This document shows, in pieces, positions 1-5,587 of a stretch of 6,367 bases of DNA (position 1 is its first letter; every line of letters begins with the position of its first letter). The DNA comes from Paenibacillus sp. (GTDB lineage Bacteria > Bacillota > Bacilli > Paenibacillales > Paenibacillaceae), in NCBI GenBank assembly GCA_029256665.1, contig JAQSXN010000439.1, positions 1-6,367 of the forward strand, given 5' to 3'. A program made the translations under genes and the position numbers. Under the pieces are notes generated by a model. That model searched no databases and was not told the DNA's origin. It worked only from the letters and a program-made list of their open reading frames with translations.

Positions 1-102
1 TCTCGTCGTCTAATGTTCATTGCCCTACTGATGCGGTACGGCGTGTGTAGGATGGCGTGTTAAGTAACATTGGTTAGTTGTACGGAGTCGTGGCACGGTG
101 GG
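1..102. other. Left edge, no gene recognised
   Basis: No open frame here has a convincing start, ribosome binding site or recognisable product. All three rightward frames are closed by position 63. The stretch may include the last codons and 3' untranslated region of a rightward gene that begins outside the window, because a rightward intrinsic terminator follows at once. The frame of any such gene cannot be decided from the bases present. Confidence 0.4.
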
Positions 103-151
103 CCGCCTTCATTGCCGGATGTTTTCAGGCGATGTCGCGCGGCTTTTTTTT
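103..151 (+). terminator. Rho-independent terminator of an upstream rightward gene
   Basis: The left arm beginning GCCGC (103) pairs with the right arm ending GCGGC (143), and the inner pairs are CAT/ATG and TGCC/GGCG around a loop of about 11 nt. The stem is interrupted by a small internal loop and a bulge. It is followed directly by eight T residues (144-151). The shape is that of an intrinsic terminator on the plus strand. No gene it could serve is complete in the window, so it most likely ends a transcript entering from the left. Confidence 0.7.
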
Positions 152-210
152 CGTATGTTGGGAGTGGTAAATGTCTTGAACCGTGAAGCCGACTTGGCAA
201 GCCTCGAATA

Positions 211-463
211 GAGGCCGCTGTGTCCGTTACGTTTGCTCTTTGTTTGAGGATTGACACACCCGGTAGGTGCAGTTGGATGTAACGGACAGGGGGAGACGTT
301 ATAAGGCCGAAAATGGCCGGTTCTCAATCGTAACGGACAGCAGGGGCGTTATTTGGTCTGCTTGGAGTGCAAAGTGTCTTGAATTGTGCAGATAGAGGCC
401 GCGGTGTCCGTTACAATTGCGACAGGCGTGAAATCTGCGAAATAACGTCCCAGGTGTCCGTTG
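211..463. repeat. Repeat array A: five ~23-bp TGTCCGTTA units, mixed orientation
   Basis: Five copies of a motif with right half GTGTCCGTTA. Cores lie at 220-229 (+), 280-289 (-), 331-340 (-), 404-413 (+) and 454-463 (+, last base G). Two left halves occur: AATAACGTCCC-like (280, 331, 454 units) and ATAGAGGCCGC-like (220, 404 units). In the first type TAACG and CGTTA form short inverted ends. Core-to-core distances for the last four units are 51, 73 and 50 bp. The same layout recurs in array B on the other side of the minus-strand gene. Bases 191-235 match 1499-1543 at 41 of 45 positions, including 30 identical in a row. No protein-coding frame explains the array. It could be a mobile palindromic repeat, a protein-binding array or a structured RNA source; which one is unknown. 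Confidence 0.9.
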
Positions 464-501
464 CGTTTGTTTGCGACAAAAAGGCGATTGTGATGAAAGG
501 T

Positions 502-1158
502 CTATTCGATATGTATTCGAAAGGTCCGATATCGTTTGTTGCCGCTGGCAACATCGAGCCAATCGGATTGAACCATTTGGGCCAGCAGGCGTCTCGCGTG
601 ACGGTCCGATATGCATAGATGCGCGGCCAATTCTGCTGGAGTAAAAGGTCGAAGCAAACGACGTGCAAAACGTAATGTCTCGGCTTCGAGAAAGCTCAAA
701 TTTGCATCCGTGTTCGTCCTAGTCGATACGAATTTGCCGATGAACGAAAGAATAAGCTGCTGGCATCGTCCTGTCTCCTCTTTAATCGAAGGATAGGATA
801 TCGGCAAAAATATCCATCCGTCCAGAGCCATCAAGCAATGGCGCCAGCAAAGATCCTTGAATCGCCTCACATCGAGATCACGCGCATGCGGTCCATAACC
901 TTGGATTTCGATGGCTCCCCGAGCGCCGCATGGCATATAGGCCAGGTCAATGTAGCGATAGCCGTTGTGAAAGTCGCGGACTTCCCATTCTGGATACAAA
1001 TGATCGAAATTTCCTGCCTTCGGGAACCAGATGGTTCGGAGAAATTCGATTGTGCCGTGTCCAAGTCCTTGTTCTAATCGTTCGCGTCTTCTAGGGTTCG
1101 TTTCCTCGGCTATTATTTTATTCAACCATTCCTCGTACTTCTCTTCGAATTTAGACAT
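502..1158 (-). CDS. Vsr/DUF559-like plus winged-helix protein, putative regulator or nuclease
   Basis: A 218-residue soluble protein of unknown function. The start is set by AAAGGAGGA (1163-1171 on the minus strand) a few bases before the ATG. Residues 1-40 are charged and helical. Residues about 55-120 follow the Vsr/DUF559 nuclease pattern: D71 in a hydrophobic strand (YRYIDLAY), E84 in IEIQG, then H91, a D/R-rich helix (residues 94-106) and a G-W strand (114-120). The usual (D/E)-x-(D/K) motif is E84-I-Q86 here, so catalysis is uncertain. Residues about 171-201 (PFTPAELAAHL..SDRHARRLL) look like a winged helix-turn-helix. The protein resembles a family I recall in Paenibacillus genomes annotated loosely as transcriptional regulators. 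The gene stands alone between repeat arrays A and B and appears less GC-rich than the ABC genes, which fits an accessory origin. Its reading frame is intact. DNA binding is likely; target and role are unknown. Confidence 0.85.
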   Translation of the reverse strand: MSKFEEKYEEWLNKIIAEETNPRRRERLEQGLGHGTIEFLRTIWFPKAGNFDHLYPEWEVRDFHNGYRYIDLAYMPCGARGAIEIQGYGPHARDLDVRRFKDLCWRHCLMALDGWIFLPISYPSIKEETGRCQQLILSFIGKFVSTRTNTDANLSFLEAETLRFARRLLRPFTPAELAAHLCISDRHARRLLAQMVQSDWLDVASGNKRYRTFRIHIE

Positions 1159-1190
1159 CGCTTCCTCCTTTAAAATTTAAAGCAAACCGG

Positions 1191-1232
1191 AAAACAAAAA
1201 ACGCCGCTCCGATCTCGAGGATCGAAGCAGCG
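1191..1232 (-). terminator. Intrinsic terminator in the leader of the minus-strand gene (attenuator-like)
   Basis: Read on the minus strand, a 13-bp stem (1220-1232 with 1202-1214, two G-U pairs) closes a 5-nt loop and is followed by TTTTTTGTTTT (1201-1191). This is a strong intrinsic terminator. It lies only about 20 nt before the ribosome binding site of the leftward gene, and no other leftward gene lies upstream that it could serve. The outer part of its first arm (1227-1232) can instead pair within an upstream hairpin at 1227-1248 (8 bp with one bulged C, loop AAGAA). The two structures are mutually exclusive, as in attenuators. The terminator itself is clear; the regulatory role is inferred. 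Confidence 0.75.
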
Positions 1233-1272
1233 TGTTCTTCACGGCCGCAAAGGTGATTGTCGTTACAGCTGT

Positions 1273-1301
1273 AGAATATCGCAAAGCGTGCAAGATGTCT
1301 A
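1273..1301 (-). promoter_or_regulatory. Probable sigma-A promoter of the minus-strand gene
   Basis: On the minus strand TAGACA (1301-1296, one mismatch to TTGACA) is followed after 17 bp by TATTCT (1278-1273, two mismatches to TATAAT). Transcription would start near 1266 and give a leader of about 108 nt before the ATG at 1158. That leader contains the terminator at 1191-1232. Spacing is ideal, but both boxes are imperfect. Confidence 0.5.
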
Positions 1302-1404
1302 GTGGTTTATCTCGAGAGTGGGGGGATGACAAGTAAGTGGTGAAAGGATAGTTTACTGCGATGACGGGGGACGGTGCGTGGTTGGTATGGATAACTTGTA
1401 AATG

Positions 1405-1641
1405 TAACGGACACGAGAGGCGCTATATAGTCAAAATAGAGCAATACGCTAACCTAACGGACAGCAGGGACGTTATTTAGAGTATTGGAGCCAGAATGAA
1501 CCTGGAAAGCCTCGAATAGAGGCCGCTGTGTCCGTTCCGTTTGTGAAAGGTGTGTTTTTTGACCAATAACGTCCCTGGTGTCCGTTAGGAGTTGGAGCGG
1601 GCGAGTTGGCTGATGGAACGCCCATGGTGTCCGTTAGGAGC
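1405..1641. repeat. Repeat array B: five TGTCCGTTA units, mirror of array A
   Basis: Cores lie at 1405-1414 (-), 1455-1464 (-), 1528-1537 (+, last base C), 1578-1587 (+) and 1627-1636 (+). Spacings are 50, 73, 50 and 49 bp. The first four reproduce the orientation and spacing of the last four units of array A (51, 73, 50), so both sets span 183-184 bp. The 1455-1477 and 1565-1587 units are near-perfect inverted copies (22 of 23 positions pair, 87 nt between), able to form a cruciform or a long RNA hairpin. The last unit ends 22 bp before the -35 box of the ABC operon promoter. Together with array A there are eight exact and two one-mismatch copies of TGTCCGTTA in the window, all confined to these two arrays. 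Confidence 0.9.
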
Positions 1642-1658
1642 AAACGCCGGAGGACCGA

Positions 1659-1688
1659 TTGAATTGCAAGGAGCGGAACAGATATAAT
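1659..1688 (+). promoter_or_regulatory. Sigma-A promoter of the ABC exporter operon
   Basis: TTGAAT (1659-1664) is separated by 18 bp from a perfect TATAAT (1683-1688). Transcription would start near 1695, giving an untranslated leader of about 90 nt. It is the only strong promoter-like sequence found ahead of the operon and lies just downstream of the last repeat unit of array B. Confidence 0.65.
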
Positions 1689-1732
1689 AGGTATGTGTTT
1701 GTTTACTACTAAAATATTGCTAGGTTAAGAGA

Positions 1733-1752
1733 CCCGTTCCCGGCGGAACGGG
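1733..1752 (+). promoter_or_regulatory. Perfect 8-bp inverted repeat in the operon leader
   Basis: CCCGTTCC (1733-1740) and GGAACGGG (1745-1752) are perfect inverted copies around the 4-nt centre CGGC. The repeat lies in the untranslated leader, about 40 bp after the predicted transcription start and 33 bp before the ATG. No T-run follows, so it is not an intrinsic terminator. It could be an operator for a dimeric regulator, as is common for drug-exporter operons, or a 5' stabilising RNA hairpin. No regulator gene of a familiar exporter type is visible in the window. Confidence 0.5.
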
Positions 1753-1785
1753 CCACGATCGAGACTTGGGGGATGATGAGAGAAG

Positions 1786-3381
1786 ATGCTGCGATTGTTC
1801 CGATTTCTGCGGCCGTATCGGGCCGCGATCGCGCTAGTGATGACGCTGGTTCTGCTTCAATCGTTGTCGGAGCTGTACTTGCCGACCTTGATGGCGGACA
1901 TCGTCAACAAAGGCGTCATCGAAGGCAATAAACCTTATATCTGGCGAATGGGCGGGTATATGCTGCTGTTCACGGTGCTCGGCACGGCGGTGTCGATTCT
2001 GGCAAGCTTGTACGCCTCGAAGATCTCTTCCGGCTTCGGCCGGATCGTCCGGGGCAAAGTGTTCCAGCATGCCGAGCATTTCTCGCTGCGGGAGTTCGAC
2101 CGGATCGGCACCGCGTCGCTCATTACGCGCACGACCAACGATATCAACCAGGTGCAGCAAGTGCTCATGATGATGCTTCGCCTCATGGTCATGGCGCCGA
2201 TGATGTGCATCGGAGGCATCATTATGGCCCTTCGCGAAGGGTTGACGGGCATTCGCGTCATTCGTTCGTTTAACCGGACGGAACATGAGAACAAGCGATT
2301 CACCGATGCCAACCGCGACTTGATGGAAACGTCGGTCAAGGTAAACCAGATCATGGCGGTCATGATGCCGGTCATGATGCTGATCATGAACTTGTCGACG
2401 ATCGCCATCGTCTGGTTCGGCGGACTTCGTATCGATAACGAGGCTATGGGCGTAGGAGACCTTATGGCCTTTATCCAATACGCGATGCAAATCATGTTCT
2501 CGTTGCTTATGTTCTCGATGATGTTCGTCATGGTGCCGCGCGCATCGGCATCGGCGGTGCGCATCAACGAAGTGCTGGAGCTTCAGCCGTCGGTGACGGA
2601 TCGCGTATCCGGCAAGTCGTCAGCCCGAGACTCCGTCAGCGGAGTCGTGGAATTCGACGACGTAAGCTTCAGTTACCCGGGCGCCGAGATGCCGGCGTTG
2701 TCGGGCATATCGTTCCGCGCCGGTCCCGGCGAAGTGACGGCGATTATCGGGGGGACGGGCTCCGGCAAGTCGACGATGATCAACATGATCCCGCGCTTCT
2801 TCGATGCGGAGGGCGGTTCCGTTCGGATCGACGGCAGGGATGTCCGGGATTGGCCGCAAGAAGAGCTTCGCGAGAAGATCGCCCTGGTGCCGCAGAAGGC
2901 GGTATTGTTCTCGGGGACGGTGGCCGACAATATCCGGTACGGCAAACAGGACGCGACGATGGAGGAAATCCATCAGGCTGCGGCGACGGCTCAGGCGATC
3001 GACTTCGTGTCGGAGATGCCCGAAGGCTTCGACTCCGTGCTGGCGCAAGGCGGGACGAACGTATCCGGCGGCCAGAAGCAACGTTTGTCGATCGCCCGCG
3101 CGCTCGTGCGCAAACCGAAGGTTTACTTATTCGACGACAGCTTCTCCGCGCTCGACTATAAGACCGACGCGATGCTGCGCCGCGCGCTGCGCGCGGAGAC
3201 GACGGATGCGGCCGTGATCATCGTCGCCCAGCGCGTCAGCACCGTCATGGACGCCGACCGGATCATCGTTCTGGACGAAGGACGCATCGCGGGCATCGGC
3301 ACGCATCAAGAGCTGATGAAGACCAGCGACGTATATCGCGAGATCGTATCTTCGCAGCTGTCTGAGGAGGAGAGCGCATGA
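1786..3381 (+). CDS. ABC exporter half-transporter, degenerate-site subunit, with internal deletion
   Basis: Membrane-plus-ATPase half of a heterodimeric exporter (YfiB/LmrC/BmrC type); substrate unknown. Membrane helices lie near residues 12-36, 52-75, 128-148, 186-212 and 224-250, and the ATPase domain from about 287. Walker A is G322-S329, Q-loop Q370, signature VSGGQ (426-430), Walker B ends D450-D451, and Q482 replaces the switch histidine. Aspartate at the catalytic glutamate position and Gln for His mark the non-catalytic site of such heterodimers. It has 531 residues, against roughly 575 recalled for the family. The shortfall falls at L149/R150, where about 46 residues with helix 4 and the second intracellular loop are missing in frame; the partner has them as T200-V245. 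Five helices would disturb topology, so this copy is probably defective despite an otherwise clean frame. The ribosome binding site is weak (GAGAG, 1778-1782). The start fits the family N-terminus. Confidence 0.93.
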   Translation: MLRLFRFLRPYRAAIALVMTLVLLQSLSELYLPTLMADIVNKGVIEGNKPYIWRMGGYMLLFTVLGTAVSILASLYASKISSGFGRIVRGKVFQHAEHFSLREFDRIGTASLITRTTNDINQVQQVLMMMLRLMVMAPMMCIGGIIMALREGLTGIRVIRSFNRTEHENKRFTDANRDLMETSVKVNQIMAVMMPVMMLIMNLSTIAIVWFGGLRIDNEAMGVGDLMAFIQYAMQIMFSLLMFSMMFVMVPRASASAVRINEVLELQPSVTDRVSGKSSARDSVSGVVEFDDVSFSYPGAEMPALSGISFRAGPGEVTAIIGGTGSGKSTMINMIPRFFDAEGGSVRIDGRDVRDWPQEELREKIALVPQKAVLFSGTVADNIRYGKQDATMEEIHQAAATAQAIDFVSEMPEGFDSVLAQGGTNVSGGQKQRLSIARALVRKPKVYLFDDSFSALDYKTDAMLRRALRAETTDAAVIIVAQRVSTVMDADRIIVLDEGRIAGIGTHQELMKTSDVYREIVSSQLSEEESA

Positions 3382-5264
3382 GCAAAGAGCATAAAGACGG
3401 AGCCGGCGCTCGCGGCGGAGGCCCGCCCGGAGGACGCCCCATGGGCTTTGGTCCCGGACCCGGCATGATGGGCGTCCCCGGGCAGAAGGCGCGCGATTTC
3501 AAAGGCTCGCTGAAGCGGCTGTCCGGATATTTGAAGCCGTTCAGGCTGACGTTGATCGCCGTGCTGACGGCCGCGATTCTCAGTACGGTATTCTCGATTC
3601 TCAGTCCCAAAATATTGGGCAAGGCGACGGACAAACTGTTCGATGGCATCGTGAACGATGTGCCGATCGATTTTGACGGCATCGTGCAAATATTGGGCCT
3701 GCTTGCGATTCTGTACGTCATCAGCGCGCTGTTCGCCTTTGTCCAGCAGTATCTGATGGCGGGGGTCGCCCAGAAGGTCGTATTCCGGCTGCGGAACGAA
3801 GTGAACGACAAGCTCGGGCGGCTGCCGCTCAAATTCTACGATTCGCGTTCGAACGGCGATATCCTTAGCCGCGTCGTCAACGACGTGGACAATATAAGCA
3901 ACACGCTGCAGCAGAGCTTGACGCAGCTCATCACGTCCATCGTGACGCTTATCGGCGTCATTATTATGATGCTGACGATCAGCCCGCTGCTTACGCTGAT
4001 TCTCATCTTGACGCTGCCGCTCAGCTTCGTGGCGATCGCCATGATCGCGAAGCGGTCCCAGGTCCACTTCAAAAATCAGCAGGCGCAGCTCGGCTCGCTT
4101 AACGGCCACGTCGAGGAAATGTACACCGGCCATACGATCGTGAAGGCGTTCGGCCGCGAGAAGGAATCGATTCGGCAATTCGAAGAGATGAACGACAAGC
4201 TGTACGATTCCAGCTGGCGGGCGCAATTTATTTCCGGCATCATCATGCCGGTCATGAACCTGATCGGCAACATCGGCTATGTGTGCATCTGCGTCGTGGG
4301 CGGCGTGCTGGTTACGCAACGGACGATTACGGTCGGCGATATTCAAGCATTCATCCAATACGCGCGCCAATTCACGATGCCGATTACGCAAACGGCCAAT
4401 ATCGCCAATATCATTCAATCGACGCTAGCGTCGGCGGAGCGAGTATTCGAGCTGCTCGACGAAACGGAGGAATCGCCGGATGTTGCGGGACGCGGAAACG
4501 TTGCGCGACCTCGCGGCGAAGTGGAATTCCGCGGCGTTAACTTTGGCTACAATCCCGACAAGCCGCTTATCGAGAATATGAATATCGCCGTCAAGAGCGG
4601 CCAGACGGTCGCGATCGTAGGGCCGACCGGAGCGGGCAAGACGACGCTCGTCAATCTGTTGATGAGATTCTACGAAGTGGGCGACGGCGCGATTACCATC
4701 GACGGAAGGGATATCCGCGACTTGGAGCGCGGCCAGCTTCGCAGCTTGTTCGGGATGGTGCTCCAGGATACGTGGCTGTTTAACGGCACGATCCGGGACA
4801 ATATCGCCTACGGGCGATTGGGGGCGACGGAGGCGGAAGTCGTGGATGCCGCGCAAGCGGCGCATGCCGACCACTTCATCCGTACGCTGCCGGAAGGCTA
4901 CGATACGGTGCTTAACGAAGAAGCGTCGAACATTTCCCAAGGCCAGAAGCAGCTCTTGACGATCGCCCGGGCGATTCTCGCCGATCCGTCGATTCTCATC
5001 TTGGACGAAGCGACGAGCAGCGTCGATACGCGCACGGAGATCCAAATTCAGCAGGCGATGAACCATCTGATGTCCGGTCGCACAAGCTTTGTAATCGCCC
5101 ATCGCCTGTCGACGATTCGGGACGCGGATCTCATTCTTGTCATGAAGGAGGGTTCCGTCATCGAGCAAGGCAATCATGAGGAGCTTCTGTCGCAAGGCGG
5201 TTTCTACGCCGATTTGTACAACAGCCAATTCGCGGCGGGGCCTTCGATTCCAAGCGCGGGCTGA
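3378..5264 (+). CDS. ABC exporter half-transporter, catalytic-site subunit
   Basis: Partner of the preceding gene, overlapping it by ATGA and translated from GAGGAGGA (3364-3371) inside its last codons, so the two are translationally coupled. The protein has 628 residues. A Gly/Pro-rich, probably disordered cytoplasmic extension (residues about 8-36) precedes six membrane helices near 55-78, 103-125, 181-202, 203-224, 284-312 and 320-347. The ATPase domain follows: Walker A G415-T422, Q-loop Q463, signature ISQGQ (519-523), Walker B with D543 and catalytic E544, and switch histidine H575. The non-consensus signature would face the first subunit's Walker motifs, and the first subunit's VSGGQ would face this Walker site. 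That gives one degenerate and one catalytic site, as known for LmrCD, BmrCD and TM287/288. It matches the YfiC/LmrD side of the family and would drive ATP-dependent export across the cell membrane. Substrate cannot be told from sequence. The gene appears intact. Confidence 0.95.
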   Translation: MSKEHKDGAGARGGGPPGGRPMGFGPGPGMMGVPGQKARDFKGSLKRLSGYLKPFRLTLIAVLTAAILSTVFSILSPKILGKATDKLFDGIVNDVPIDFDGIVQILGLLAILYVISALFAFVQQYLMAGVAQKVVFRLRNEVNDKLGRLPLKFYDSRSNGDILSRVVNDVDNISNTLQQSLTQLITSIVTLIGVIIMMLTISPLLTLILILTLPLSFVAIAMIAKRSQVHFKNQQAQLGSLNGHVEEMYTGHTIVKAFGREKESIRQFEEMNDKLYDSSWRAQFISGIIMPVMNLIGNIGYVCICVVGGVLVTQRTITVGDIQAFIQYARQFTMPITQTANIANIIQSTLASAERVFELLDETEESPDVAGRGNVARPRGEVEFRGVNFGYNPDKPLIENMNIAVKSGQTVAIVGPTGAGKTTLVNLLMRFYEVGDGAITIDGRDIRDLERGQLRSLFGMVLQDTWLFNGTIRDNIAYGRLGATEAEVVDAAQAAHADHFIRTLPEGYDTVLNEEASNISQGQKQLLTIARAILADPSILILDEATSSVDTRTEIQIQQAMNHLMSGRTSFVIAHRLSTIRDADLILVMKEGSVIEQGNHEELLSQGGFYADLYNSQFAAGPSIPSAG

Positions 5265-5293
5265 GCTTGCGACAATCGATATTCGAGGAACGC

Positions 5294-5326
5294 GACGGAT
5301 CTTTGATCCGTCCGTTTCTTTTTTTT
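5294..5326 (+). terminator. Rho-independent terminator of the ABC exporter operon
   Basis: GACGGATC (5294-5301) and GATCCGTC (5305-5312) form a perfect 8-bp stem with a TTT loop, followed by a T-rich tract (5315-5326, one C). It lies 29 bp after the stop codon of the second exporter gene and separates that operon from the importer gene downstream. Confidence 0.92.
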
Positions 5327-5379
5327 GTTCGGTGAATGGGGGCGGGATAGCGACTGAAAAGGGAGGAGGTATCCGTTTC

Positions 5380-5442
5380 ATGTTATTTATATGTCACTTA
5401 TTATCTGGACATGGATGCGGTGTTAACCCATGTGTTCCCTGA
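5380..5442 (+). CDS. Possible 20-residue small ORF, cysteine-containing
   Basis: ATG at 5380 is preceded by a very strong ribosome binding site, GGGAGGAGGT (5361-5370), at good spacing. The frame stops at 5442 after 20 codons. The peptide begins MLFICHLLSG, has cysteines at positions 5, 13 and 18, and is mildly hydrophobic at its start. It lies after the exporter terminator and about 145 bp ahead of the importer ATPase gene, so it would need its own promoter, and none is obvious. It could be a leader peptide, a small membrane peptide or a chance frame behind a purine run. The ribosome binding site is the only real support. Confidence 0.3.
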   Translation: MLFICHLLSGHGCGVNPCVP

Positions 5443-5508
5443 CTAATTAGTGATGGTGACCAAAATAAGCGGCGATCTTTAGCTACTATATCCATTGTTC
5501 AACATGGG

Positions 5509-5552
5509 GCTAGATGATAACATGTCACTTAAATTGACATAAACAATCTAGC
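5509..5552 (+). promoter_or_regulatory. Extended imperfect dyad upstream of the importer ATPase gene
   Basis: Outer arms GCTAGAT (5509-5515) and ATCTAGC (5546-5552) and inner arms ATGTCA (5522-5527) and TGACAT (5535-5540) are perfect inverted pairs about a nearly common centre. The inner right arm overlaps a perfect -35-like TTGACA (5534-5539), but no good -10 box lies 16-18 bp downstream, so the promoter is unproven. The AT-rich stretch stands out from the surrounding GC-rich genes. The arrangement suits an operator for a dimeric regulator or an RNA hairpin in the leader. Confidence 0.4.
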
Positions 5553-5587
5553 TTATCGGCAGAGTTGTTTATGGAGGGGGCGGCGGT

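Noticed and set aside
211..463. CRISPR array
   Set aside because: The ~50-bp period is suggestive, but units face both directions, are imperfect, occur in runs of only two or three, and no cas gene is present.
367..618. 83-codon plus-strand open frame
   Set aside because: It runs through repeat array A and overlaps the end of the minus-strand gene, with no ribosome binding site and no family resemblance.
1253..1267. An eleventh repeat unit (TGTCGTTAC)
   Set aside because: It lacks one base of the core, has no matching left half, and breaks the spacing pattern.
1834..2490. 218-codon minus-strand open frame
   Set aside because: Antisense shadow of the first exporter gene, with biased His/Arg/Asp composition.
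3306..4418. 370-codon minus-strand open frame
   Set aside because: It lies antisense to the two exporter genes, has low-complexity H/R/D-rich composition, and is the frame shadow expected opposite GC-rich coding sequence.
4425..5381. 318-codon minus-strand open frame
   Set aside because: It is antisense to the well-supported second exporter gene and crosses its terminator; no recognisable protein.
5552..5580. SAM (S-box) riboswitch start, because of CTTATC..CAGAG..GGAGGG
   Set aside because: The GTG start of the importer gene follows within 10 bases, leaving no room for the rest of the aptamer; the likeness is to one short segment only.
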